45,640 nt of DNA. Source: Marimonas lutisalis (GTDB lineage: Bacteria; Pseudomonadota; Alphaproteobacteria; Rhodobacterales; Rhodobacteraceae). The DNA lies in the NCBI RefSeq assembly GCF_005434965.1, contig NZ_SKCI01000008.1, positions 1 to 45,640 of the forward strand, in the 5' to 3' direction. Positions 7,969 through 15,587 of the stretch are shown here, piece by piece (position 1 is the first letter of the stretch; every line of letters starts with the position of its first letter). The position numbers were made by a program, and so were the translations under genes. The notes under the pieces were generated by a model, which saw only the letters and a program-made list of their open reading frames with translations, was not told the origin of the DNA and made no database searches.

Positions 7969-8706
7969 GTGCCAAAATCCCCTATGATCGATTTCCGCCA
8001 GCTGCCTGACGACCACCCTGACTTGGCGTACTCGCCAATGCTACGAGCAGCTGTGCTGACCCTGCAGTATGCGCAAGATAATGGCGGTATCGGGCTGACA
8101 CAGACCAAGGCGTTCAAGCGGACTTTTGTGAAATGGGCTGCAGAACGTTTTGATTGGCCAGGGATGAGTTCGGAAGAACTGTTTCGCTACAGCAAGGTTC
8201 TGAATGAATATGATTTCCCACCACTGCAGCTGCTGCACTTCCTGCTCGTCGAGCTCAAGCTGGGCAGGCATTATAAAAGCGAGTTTAAGCTGACCAAGCT
8301 GGGCAAAGAACTCGCTCAACATCCAGCGCAACTCTTCAATTTGTTAATCCCGTTCTACGTTTTCGACATCGATCACAGCAGTTATGGGAGGTTTGAGGAA
8401 CGTCCTTTGGGCGACTGGGATGTTTGGTTGAATGTGATGAATGTAGAGATCGACCAAGGCACCACGGAACGGCACTTGTACAGTGTTTTCTATGGCAGCG
8501 AAGCAGGCGCTGACGACATTGGCTCACGTGAGCTTGCTGTGTTCGCGTCGTTTGTGCTCAAGCCGTTGGTTTGGTCAGGTTTGATCTTCGAACAAGCCGG
8601 CGAACGCGATGGAAAGAAGGAACGGCATTACTTCAAGACACCGCTTTGGCGCTCGGTACTAGAACTGGATTTGGATGAAGACTTACCGCCGATCCAGCAG
8701 CATTGA
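7969..8706 (+). CDS. Conserved-looking protein with winged-helix-like repeats, function unknown
   Basis: A 245-aa soluble protein from a GTG; an internal ATG at 7984 is the alternative and neither start has a good ribosome site. Its pattern GGIGLTQTKAFKRTFVKWAAERFDWPG...LNEYDFPPLQLLHFLLVELKLGR...FKLTKLGKEL resembles what I remember of C-terminal regions of plasmid pRiA4b ORF-3-type and SEC-C proteins, which look like two small winged helices. No catalytic motif is visible. It is convergent with the 83-aa gene. It has normal coding character and no frameshift, so it is probably a live cargo gene. The family resemblance is from memory and should be treated as weak. Confidence 0.65.
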   Translation: MPKSPMIDFRQLPDDHPDLAYSPMLRAAVLTLQYAQDNGGIGLTQTKAFKRTFVKWAAERFDWPGMSSEELFRYSKVLNEYDFPPLQLLHFLLVELKLGRHYKSEFKLTKLGKELAQHPAQLFNLLIPFYVFDIDHSSYGRFEERPLGDWDVWLNVMNVEIDQGTTERHLYSVFYGSEAGADDIGSRELAVFASFVLKPLVWSGLIFEQAGERDGKKERHYFKTPLWRSVLELDLDEDLPPIQQH

Positions 8707-8746
8707 CTGTCAAATTGGCCCAGGGAACGGCCCTTCAAGCGCTCTG

Positions 8747-8998
8747 TCAGACCGTATCTACTAGAGCATTAATTTCTGCTTTGGCATTTTCGAGCCAGTT
8801 CCGAGCGGCGCCTTCGGTACCGAGCCCAATACCAACAACGCCGAACAAGTGGATTTCAAAGAGTATGTCGCTTTTTTGTGCGAGCTCATTGTTCCAACAC
8901 CCGCCATTTTGCGTGACTAGCTCACGCGCTGCAGCGGCAATATCGCGTGCGTGCTCCAACTCTTCTACGGCGTCTTGAAGAAAACTTTGCTCTCCCAT
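8747..8998 (-). CDS. Small acidic hypothetical protein (83 aa)
   Basis: The ATG at 8998 is preceded five bases upstream by GGAGGGG, one of the strongest ribosome sites in this region, which argues for a real gene. The product is soluble and largely helical by eye (FLQDAVEELEHARDIAAAARELV), with a hydrophobic C-terminal half (GVVGIGLGTEG) and a closing helix (NWLENAKAEINALV). I do not recognise a family. It is convergent with the 245-aa gene and 40 bp from its stop. Confidence 0.6.
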   Translation of the reverse strand: MGEQSFLQDAVEELEHARDIAAAARELVTQNGGCWNNELAQKSDILFEIHLFGVVGIGLGTEGAARNWLENAKAEINALVDTV

Positions 8999-9623
8999 TT
9001 TCCCCTCCGTGCAATCCGGCAGGGAGATGGTATCGACTGCAAATTACTGCAAGGTGACTGCATGCGTTTGAATGCATGTGATGTGTCAGCGTGCGCAAGC
9101 CTGCAGAGGCTGATTGCAAAAAAAAGGCGGCGCACAAAGGGAGGAGGGTGCGCCGCCTGAATTACGGTGATCCAAGGAAGGAGGAGTGGATCAACGTTAC
9201 GGCTCATTTGGGGCCTCTTCCTGTCTTTTCAATACGTAAATGCTGCGGTGCAGCTAGAAATTTTACCACTTGGTTTAGGTGCTCATAAATTGAGCATTGC
9301 CTTGTGATTTGCGATCAGAACAGGCTTTAGATAAACGCGTACTTCACAGCGTTTATCCGTAGCGCTGTCAGGCTCCGCTGTCTCCGTGTTTTGGGAGGAG
9401 CGCGTCGCAGATGGTGGAGCCATCATTCCACGTGTGGAGCAACTCGGCCTATCCAGTTTGGCTGCGCAAAATAAAAACCTCATAGAACACACAATCTATG
9501 AGATTTTCGCTTAAATCATTGAAAAATATAGAGATCAGGCGCAACCTGATTTCGGTCGACGACCCAAAACCTCAGACTTTACAGTCGTTTATAGCAAAGG
9601 ATTAGGTTTTTGGAGGTTCCGCC
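8999..9623. other. Long spacer containing a terminator but no assigned gene
   Basis: No protein gene is convincing on either strand; the 69-codon minus-strand frame at 9283-9492 has no family likeness or ribosome site. The stretch carries an intrinsic terminator that would end minus-strand transcripts (9118-9157) and then the leader of the short recombinase. A transcript from about 9600 down to 9118 would be non-coding or encode a very small peptide. Confidence 0.4.
9118..9157 (-). terminator. Intrinsic terminator on the minus strand
   Basis: GGCGGCGCAC (9126-9135) pairs perfectly with GTGCGCCGCC (9148-9157) around a 12-base loop. Eight A residues (9118-9125) follow on the left, so minus-strand RNA would end in a strong GC hairpin plus U8. 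No recognised minus-strand gene lies immediately upstream. Confidence 0.75.
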
Positions 9624-10190
9624 ATGCGCCAAGCTCAAACGCTCAACGAAGCCCAACTGCGTCGCGTTTTACACTACTGCCGCAGCCGTCGTCATCCGAC
9701 GAGAGACCAGACGATCATCATGGTCAGCTTCTACGCAGGGCTGCGAGCCAAGGAGATCGCAGCGCTGACGGTGGGCGACGTGTTTGAGGACGAGGGAACT
9801 GTACGTGAGCAGTTCATCTTGCAGGCAGCACAGAGCAAGGGCGGCAAGACCCGTACAGTGTATCTGAACCAGCGCCTGCGCCGGTCGCTCAGCGAATACG
9901 GCGACACGATCCGGCTGAACGATCCGGCTCGCCCTCTGTTTGAAAGCCAAAAGGGCGGTCACTTCTCAGCCAACACCATGTGTCAGCTGTTCCTCGACAT
10001 CTACAAAGCTTGTGGGTTCAAGGACGCCAGCAGCCATAGTGGTCGCCGGACGTATATCACCCGGCTTGCAAATAAGGGCGTAGGAGTGCGCTTGTTGGCT
10101 GAGCTGGCTGGGCACAGCCATATTTCAACGACACAACGCTACATCGACGTTAACGCTGAGCAGCTGGCTGGCGCTGTCGAATTGCTGTGA
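9624..10190 (+). CDS. Short tyrosine recombinase (catalytic domain only)
   Basis: A 188-aa site-specific recombinase. All catalytic positions are present: Arg41 (AGLRAKE), Lys72 or Lys75 (SKGGK), His138 and Arg141 (HSGRRTY), His164 (LAGHSH) and Tyr173 (RYID). The N-terminal SAM-like core-binding domain of full integrases is missing, giving a size like FimB/FimE-type inversion enzymes. The start has GGAGG upstream (tttttGGAGGttccgcc). Within this element it could act as an accessory resolvase or DNA-inversion enzyme, or be the surviving C-terminal half of an older integrase. No inverted-repeat switch is obvious beside it. Confidence 0.88.
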   Translation: MRQAQTLNEAQLRRVLHYCRSRRHPTRDQTIIMVSFYAGLRAKEIAALTVGDVFEDEGTVREQFILQAAQSKGGKTRTVYLNQRLRRSLSEYGDTIRLNDPARPLFESQKGGHFSANTMCQLFLDIYKACGFKDASSHSGRRTYITRLANKGVGVRLLAELAGHSHISTTQRYIDVNAEQLAGAVELL

Positions 10191-10329
10191 ACAGTCGATA
10201 AATAGATGGTCCAAAACTCGTAGGGGGCATTTCCTCTCCTGCTTGCACATTAGGAGCCAAACTGATGGTGCCGTTGGCAGTGCGGAAGGACACAGAAGCA
10301 TGTTGCACTACCGGAGGAATTGGCCTAGA

Positions 10330-10350
10330 TCGTTACCTATTGCGTAACGA
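10330..10350. promoter_or_regulatory. Palindrome at the toxin-antitoxin start, probable operator
   Basis: TCGTTAC (10330-10336), a 7-base spacer, and GTAACGA (10344-10350) form a perfect 7-bp-arm dyad that ends one base before the toxin ATG at 10352. HigA-type antitoxins repress their own operon by binding such dyads, which makes this the best operator candidate. If the toxin instead began at the ATG at 10265, the dyad would lie inside the gene. Confidence 0.6.
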
Positions 10351-10351
10351 A

Positions 10352-10699
10352 ATGGTGCTTCTTTTGGAGATATCTTTCAAGAAAAGGCGGCTGCAGAAGA
10401 CGCTCGAGTCGGAGTCGCAGCTAGTGCGCACCTTTGGGGATCGCATGGCTCGAACGATTATGATGCGGCTTAGTTTGCTTGAGGCTGCGCCGTGCTTAAA
10501 CGATGTCCCAACAACGAAACCTGATCGCTGCCACCAATTAAAGGAAGACCGCGATGAGCAGTTTGCGGTCGATCTGGTTCATCCGCAGCGGCTCGTTTTT
10601 GAGGTGGATCACGACCCCATTCCGCGTCTCGCAGACGGCGGCATCAACAAGAAAGAAGTTACGTCGATAGTGATCATTGAAGTGATCGACTATCACTGA
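10352..10699 (+). CDS. higB: HigB/RelE-superfamily toxin
   Basis: A 115-aa mRNA-interferase-type toxin from the ATG at 10352. The pattern ISFKKRRLQKTLESE...LVRTFGDRMARTIMMRLSLLEAA...CHQLKEDRDEQFAVDL...RLVFEVDHDP...VTSIVIIEVIDYH is the HigB/killer-protein layout: helix pair, three-strand sheet, and the final IEVIDYH strand. An earlier ATG at 10265 has an AGGAG site but would add 29 residues not typical of the family. The stop overlaps the next gene's first possible start (TGATG), so toxin and antitoxin are translationally coupled, toxin first as usual for hig loci. It probably stabilises the integrative element. Confidence 0.78.
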   Translation: MVLLLEISFKKRRLQKTLESESQLVRTFGDRMARTIMMRLSLLEAAPCLNDVPTTKPDRCHQLKEDRDEQFAVDLVHPQRLVFEVDHDPIPRLADGGINKKEVTSIVIIEVIDYH

Positions 10700-10710
10700 T
10701 GGAGGAAGAC

Positions 10711-11811
10711 ATGGCAGCTACAGCGAAACAATTTAGCCCGGACTACGCTGTTCCACCCGGATGGATCCTGGAAGAAAGACTTGCAGCGAATGAGATATCG
10801 CATGCCGAATTTGCGCGCCGGTGTGGACGTTCAGCTAAGTTGATAAGTGAGATTATCTCTGGAAAAGCCTCTTTGGAGCCAGAGACAGCTTTGCAATTTG
10901 AAAAGGTACTCGGCGTTTCTGCAAATGTTTGGCTGGCTCTAGAGGCGAAATATCAACTGAAGCAGGCGCGTGATGCCGAAGCAGAGGCGGCGAACTCTAA
11001 AGAGGAATGGGCAAAGTCATTTCCGATCAATGATCTCGTCAAGAGAGGTTGTTTCCACAAACCGAAGTCTTTGTCAGATGCGGTGTCAAAGTTGCTGACG
11101 TTCTTCGGCGTAGCGTCGGTTGATGCTTGGAGCGCAAAATATAGCGACGCGAGCATAGCGTATCGCCACTCTGCAGCATTCGACAGCGATGTCGCAGCGC
11201 TTTCCACATGGTTTAGGCTTGGAGAACTAGCGGCTGAGCAGCAGTCTTGCGAGGAGTATAGTGCGTCTAAATTTCGGATGGCACTTTCAGAAATCAGACT
11301 GCTCACCAGAGAGCGTGTTGAAGAGTCTTTGCCTCGCGCCAAAGAGCTCTGCAACAGCTCGGGCGTTGCGCTTGTTTTAGTCAAACCGCTGCCCAAGACT
11401 GCTCTGAGTGGCGCTGCGTGGTGGAGATCTGCCAATTCAGCCGTTGTTCAACTGAGCGCACGTCACAAGACAGATGATCATCTTTGGTTCAGCTTCTTTC
11501 ACGAGGCTGCGCATATTCTTCTGCACGGGAAGAAGCACAACAAAATGAAGAACGTATTTGTAGATGGCAAGGATGGTGACGGAGAAGATATTGAGATTGA
11601 AGCAAATGACTGGGCGTCAGACTTCCTAATCCCTAGAAAGGATTGGGAGACTTTTGTAGCGTCGCGACCGCGAAGCGCTGCCGATGTTCGCGAGTTCTCG
11701 GAACAACAGGGCATTGCTCCTGGGATAGTAGTGGGAAGGCTGCAGAAGGCCGGGGTAATCCCGTGGTCGAACTTAAACGGTTTAAAGACGAAGCTTGAAT
11801 GGGTACAATAG
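10711..11811 (+). CDS. higA: HigA-type antitoxin fused to an ImmA/IrrE-like zinc metallopeptidase domain
   Basis: A 366-aa protein. Residues ~12-90 are an XRE/HigA helix-turn-helix (WILEERLAANEISHAEFARRCG...LISEIISGKASLEPETALQFEKVLGVSANVWLALEAKY). After a linker, the C-terminal half has the zincin motif HEAAH at 264-268 and a downstream EIEANDWASDFLIP that supplies the third ligand, as in ImmA/IrrE proteins. The start at 10711 follows GGAGGA by four bases; the ATG at 10699 overlapping the toxin stop is the alternative and adds four residues. The HTH part should bind toxin and operator. The protease domain may provide self-processing or stress sensing, but that role is inference. Confidence 0.85.
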   Translation: MAATAKQFSPDYAVPPGWILEERLAANEISHAEFARRCGRSAKLISEIISGKASLEPETALQFEKVLGVSANVWLALEAKYQLKQARDAEAEAANSKEEWAKSFPINDLVKRGCFHKPKSLSDAVSKLLTFFGVASVDAWSAKYSDASIAYRHSAAFDSDVAALSTWFRLGELAAEQQSCEEYSASKFRMALSEIRLLTRERVEESLPRAKELCNSSGVALVLVKPLPKTALSGAAWWRSANSAVVQLSARHKTDDHLWFSFFHEAAHILLHGKKHNKMKNVFVDGKDGDGEDIEIEANDWASDFLIPRKDWETFVASRPRSAADVREFSEQQGIAPGIVVGRLQKAGVIPWSNLNGLKTKLEWVQ

Positions 11812-11861
11812 TTACGCAGCTAGCCTCGGTACCAGTGTAGATCAAACCATGGCGAGCCAGA

Positions 11862-13121
11862 TCATGTGCCATTTTGGAGCGCAGCTTCCCCAGCTTTTTG
11901 CTCGGCATACTCTTCCGCCGACAGTTCGTACCGCTTGCCGGTGAACATGTCTTTCTTCATGCGTGGGGTCAGGTGGCTGTAGTGCCGCTCTATCATCCCA
12001 ATAGATGTTCCCATCTGCTTGGCTAGGGCGTGGATATCCATGCCGTCATTGACCAGCGCGAATGTCGCGTAGGTGTGACGCAAGCTGTAAAGCGTACGGT
12101 CCTGGCCAGTCTTCGGACACTTCAGCAGGCCAGCGTCCTTTAGAAACGCCTTAAAGGTCTGGCGTAGGTGCTCAGTTACTGTTCCATCCGGAAGGCAAAA
12201 TACCGGCAGGTCCAGCTTCTGCTTGAGCATCTCGTAGAAGTCGATGTCTTTGATCGCTTCCGTGCGCGAATGGATGCGCTTGAGATAGTCGATGGTGCCA
12301 GCGCGACCGATGGCGTCGTGCGGCTTGGTTTTACCGTGCAGATAGAACTCCACATACTCCAAGCCGTTCTCCTTGAAGACAGTCACGTGCTTCCAGCGCA
12401 AGTTCTGAGCCTCTGTCCCATGCCGCATGCCGGTATTGGCCAAGATCAGCACATAGTCACGCAGTAGATAGCGCATGTCCCGTGACTTGCCGCCTTTGCC
12501 CTTGTCGATCCAGTGCGGCAGCTTGCGGATCATCTTGCGATAATCTTCCAAGCTGAAGTCAGGACGGCGTTTTGCACCTTCGCCCTTGTTGGCAAGGATT
12601 GGCACCTTGCCCTGCGTGATGAAGCCACGAGCAATGGCTTCCGCATACACCTTGTTCATGGCTGAGTTGTGCGTGTTCAGCGTCGATGCCTTGGGCTCGC
12701 GACCAATCTGCTCCACCCGCCAAGCGTTGAACGCGAGGATTTTGTCGTGATCGATGTTGGTGATGAAGGTCTTGCCAAAGAATGGGATGAAGTATTTGTT
12801 GAGGGCCTTGATGTAGTCTTTGAACACCTTGCGCCCTGCACCCGCGTCCAGCTGCTTCTGCATATCAGCAATTGCTAACTTCGCGACATCTTCAAAGCGT
12901 TTGGTGACAACGGGAAGGTCGTGCTTGGCGCGGAATTTGTAGTCGAGGTACTGATCACGGGCGACGGCCTTGGCTTCTTCCAGATCGCGTTTGCCGGTGC
13001 TGATGCGCACCCAGTGCTCGTCGATTTTGAACGTAGCCTGCCAGCGCTTGCTGTTGCCGCGCTTGTAGACCTTCACCTCCCCATCCAACAGCACATGCGT
13101 ATCCGCGCCCAGCTTGGCCAT
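11862..13121 (-). CDS. Tyrosine-type site-specific integrase
   Basis: A 419-aa phage-type integrase, full length: an N-terminal arm-binding-like segment (VKVYKRGNSKRWQATFKI), a SAM-like core-binding domain (~75-175) and the catalytic domain. The catalytic residues are Arg233 (NTGMRHGTE), Lys264 (LHGKTKPHD), Arg348 (LYSLRHTYAT, with Tyr at the usual first His position) and the nucleophile Tyr381 (ERHYSHL). It is the best candidate for the enzyme that inserted the element at the tRNA-derived sequence. It lies near the middle of the element rather than beside an att site, which is unusual and suggests later growth of the element. It is convergent with the antitoxin gene. Confidence 0.92.
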   Translation of the reverse strand: MAKLGADTHVLLDGEVKVYKRGNSKRWQATFKIDEHWVRISTGKRDLEEAKAVARDQYLDYKFRAKHDLPVVTKRFEDVAKLAIADMQKQLDAGAGRKVFKDYIKALNKYFIPFFGKTFITNIDHDKILAFNAWRVEQIGREPKASTLNTHNSAMNKVYAEAIARGFITQGKVPILANKGEGAKRRPDFSLEDYRKMIRKLPHWIDKGKGGKSRDMRYLLRDYVLILANTGMRHGTEAQNLRWKHVTVFKENGLEYVEFYLHGKTKPHDAIGRAGTIDYLKRIHSRTEAIKDIDFYEMLKQKLDLPVFCLPDGTVTEHLRQTFKAFLKDAGLLKCPKTGQDRTLYSLRHTYATFALVNDGMDIHALAKQMGTSIGMIERHYSHLTPRMKKDMFTGKRYELSAEEYAEQKAGEAALQNGT

Positions 13122-13462
13122 TCCTGCTCCTCGATTGCCTCATCACACACTAAGTTCGTGTGTCCGTGATGTCAGCCAGAAATGCGATCTGTCACGCAAT
13201 GGAAGACTGTTCAGCTGGTCGGCTATTGCTATGTTGATACGCTTTTTCTGCGGATTTCCTTTGGTTAGAGGAGGCTAGTCAGATAGGTCATATTGAGAGC
13301 TCGCGACTGGTCTGCGCCTTACAGTTCGGCTAAGAAATTTTCTTCAGTGCTTACGTTTATCCGTTTTTCCTGACCACGCTACAGCGCTCGCCGGCGGCTT
13401 GAAAAACTTCTTCAGATAGCTAACATCAAAATGCGCAGTACAACTTGAACGGAGCCGTTAGG
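13122..13462. other. Integrase upstream region and spacer, with an inverted repeat
   Basis: Divergent promoters for the integrase and the small exported protein are expected here. ACACAC (13145-13150) and GTGTGT (13158-13163) form a 6-bp inverted repeat about 24 bp upstream of the integrase start, a possible control site. Nothing else is recognised. Confidence 0.4.
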
Positions 13463-13822
13463 ATGTTGGACAGAATAATATTCTTGTCTGCCGCTATGCT
13501 GGTTGCAAGCTCTGCACTCGCTAGCGATGGGCGTATTGCGAACAAGCAAGCTTTTATTAACCAAATAGTTGGAAAGAAAATTTCATTTCCCAACGGCGCT
13601 CATTTCATATTTTCCAAAAATGGAAAATGGAGTGGAGGAAATAAAAACATATCTGGTAGCGGCAAATGGTACTGGGAAAATGGTCGGCTTTGTAGGACGG
13701 GCAAGTGGGCAGGAAAAGAACTGCCCCTTGATTGCCAAGAATACTATGTAGTTGGCAATGAAGTAGCCTACGTAAGAGATTATGGCAAAGGCAGTTTTGT
13801 CACTGGTCAATTTGCACAATAA
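13463..13822 (+). CDS. Small exported protein of unknown function
   Basis: A 119-aa product from the ATG at 13463, preceded by GGAG; a TTG at 13445 is less likely. The first ~21 residues (MLDRIIFLSAAMLVASSALAS) are a signal peptide. The mature part contains GKKISFPNGAHFIFSKNGKWSG...SGKWYWENGRLCRTG...DCQEYYV, a run of short Gly-Lys-Trp beta strands with two cysteines. It resembles DUF995-like exported proteins, but I cannot confirm the family. It begins an AT-rich block of exported proteins, 54 bp before a polysaccharide-lyase-like gene. Confidence 0.65.
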   Translation: MLDRIIFLSAAMLVASSALASDGRIANKQAFINQIVGKKISFPNGAHFIFSKNGKWSGGNKNISGSGKWYWENGRLCRTGKWAGKELPLDCQEYYVVGNEVAYVRDYGKGSFVTGQFAQ

Positions 13823-13876
13823 ATGAACTAATCAAGATTTCGTTGCGTAATATTTCTCTCTGAGGATTGGGGTGAT

Positions 13877-14629
13877 ATGAATTATCTATTGAGTATTTTG
13901 TCTATCTGTTTGCTTCTTATGGTTTCAAGTGGTGCGAAGGCGAAGGATTTCCACGATGCTGATTGGAACTGGAAAGCAGAGCCCAAGTGCGGTTTTCCTA
14001 AACGCGATTCAGTACGCTGGATGCGGCAGGGCGAAAGGAGATTTCTGCGGTTTCAAGTTCGTGACGGAGATATTGGCAAGTGTAATACTGATAATGATAA
14101 GGCTCATGGAAAAAAGTTTAAAAAGCCATGGTCTGAGCGCGCGGAGATAAAGGGCCCGGCTTTTAAAGAGGAAGGCATCTATAAGGTCAGCTTTGACGTA
14201 AGATTTGTTCAGGGCTTTGATCAAAACAGAACATCAACAACTTTCTTTCAGATTAAAGACTGTCCAGACAGCCGAGTGCCAGTTATGGCAATGTTAGGTG
14301 GCTGGAACAAACGCAACGGTGGTCCCGCTAAATTTGGTTTTAGTTTGGCAGTAAGCAGCCCTGGACATAAGTGGATCAGCAGGCCTATCTCCCCAGATCC
14401 TGTCGACAACAGATGGCGTAAAGTAGAGATAATTTTCGAAAATTACAGCACCCAGGCTCTGACAGTTTCAGTCGGCGGAAAAACTTGGCTTCCCAGAACC
14501 ACGTTCCAAAACATCTTCTACTGCGGACGCCCCACGCTGGATTTAGGGATTTACCGGGCAGGCGACCCTGGGAAGAACGCTCATTCGATAGTCGACTACG
14601 ATAAAGTAACTATTGAGAAGATAAAATGA
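13877..14629 (+). CDS. Exported polysaccharide-lyase-like protein (heparin-lyase-I/PL20-like fold)
   Basis: A 250-aa protein with a clear signal peptide (LLSILSICLLLMVSSGAKA). The mature part has features of the concanavalin-like polysaccharide lyase family: KPWSERAEIKGP near the start, TSTTFFQIKDCPD in the core, and a late LDLGIYRAGDPGKNAHSIVDYDKVTIEKIK. Such enzymes cut acidic polysaccharides by beta-elimination in the periplasm or outside. It shares its plan with the next gene (SERAEIKG/WERAELKQ, FFQ, GIYRAG/GVYRPGG), so the two are paralogues. The block is AT-rich compared with the host-like operons, so foreign origin is likely. Catalytic residues cannot be fixed without a structure alignment. 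Confidence 0.72.
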   Translation: MNYLLSILSICLLLMVSSGAKAKDFHDADWNWKAEPKCGFPKRDSVRWMRQGERRFLRFQVRDGDIGKCNTDNDKAHGKKFKKPWSERAEIKGPAFKEEGIYKVSFDVRFVQGFDQNRTSTTFFQIKDCPDSRVPVMAMLGGWNKRNGGPAKFGFSLAVSSPGHKWISRPISPDPVDNRWRKVEIIFENYSTQALTVSVGGKTWLPRTTFQNIFYCGRPTLDLGIYRAGDPGKNAHSIVDYDKVTIEKIK

Positions 14630-14696
14630 GCAGAGTACGGATCCAGTTGGCACCAATTCGTGGGAAACAGGCGTTGAAGAAAGTTGAGGCGGCAAA

Positions 14697-15503
14697 ATGA
14701 CGACGTTTCTCCATGCGTCAACAAAGCGCTACTGCGCACTTCTCATTATGCTTGTTGCCTTTGGATCCGCAGTCATAATGCCACAAAATGCTTTAGCAAA
14801 GGGCAGATCTTACAAAGACAATGACTGGAACAAAACTGCCTATGATAACTGCGGGCTACCCGTAGTACGTGGGGAAAAGCGCTCGGTCGACTGGGTTCGA
14901 GTTGGCGGTGATAAAAAGATACGAATGACCCTCAGGGAGCGCGATGTGGGATTGTGCTTCACTGATGCTAAAGTAAGACACGGAGCTCCGTATTGGGAGC
15001 GGGCAGAGCTAAAACAATCGGATGATCTCCCGATAGGTAGGATCCACAGAGTCCAGTTTGAGACCATTTTCTTGGAAGGATTCACGGGCGAGCGCGAAAC
15101 CTTTTTTCAATTTCATGGATGGAATGGTAATTGTCACGCATACCCGCCACTCATGCTGATGTTTAACCGCGGCTGGCTGGAAGTGCATGCACTACAGAAT
15201 GTATCGGGCAGTGGCATTGTGGGGTCGTCCAGAGGTTTTCATCGGAATGTTGCTCGGAAACCAATAAATATCAGATCTGTCTTGGGAAAGACCCTGCAAT
15301 TTTCAATTGACTTCGACACAAGGACCAGACCTGGACGGTTGTCTGTTTTGGTAAACGGCAGTCCCTTGGTCGAAGATGCTCCAATTGGTTACGCTAGATG
15401 CGCTAAGCCTCATTTTAAATTTGGTGTGTATCGGCCTGGCGGAAAAGGATCGAAAACTTCTACCGCCTTATTTGACGATTTCACGGTTAAGGTTCTGAAA
15501 TAA
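14697..15503 (+). CDS. Second exported polysaccharide-lyase-like protein
   Basis: A 268-aa paralogue of the preceding protein. An N-terminal signal peptide (YCALLIMLVAFGSAVIMPQNALA) precedes a beta-sandwich-type domain with WERAELKQSDDL, ETFFQFHGWNGNC and KFGVYRPGGKGSKTSTALFDDFTVKVLK; the last is the standard closing pattern of the heparin-lyase-I-like family. GAGG lies seven bases before the ATG. It is 67 bp after its paralogue and probably co-transcribed. Paired extracellular lyases suggest use or remodelling of an acidic polysaccharide; alternatively they are surface-binding proteins of the same fold. Confidence 0.75.
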   Translation: MTTFLHASTKRYCALLIMLVAFGSAVIMPQNALAKGRSYKDNDWNKTAYDNCGLPVVRGEKRSVDWVRVGGDKKIRMTLRERDVGLCFTDAKVRHGAPYWERAELKQSDDLPIGRIHRVQFETIFLEGFTGERETFFQFHGWNGNCHAYPPLMLMFNRGWLEVHALQNVSGSGIVGSSRGFHRNVARKPINIRSVLGKTLQFSIDFDTRTRPGRLSVLVNGSPLVEDAPIGYARCAKPHFKFGVYRPGGKGSKTSTALFDDFTVKVLK

Positions 15504-15587
15504 TAGGAAAATATCTAAAAAAATTTTTGTCTGGTTAAATGGACTCACTTCCAGCCTTCCGAGGCGGTGAAGCGCGCCCAGCTACCT

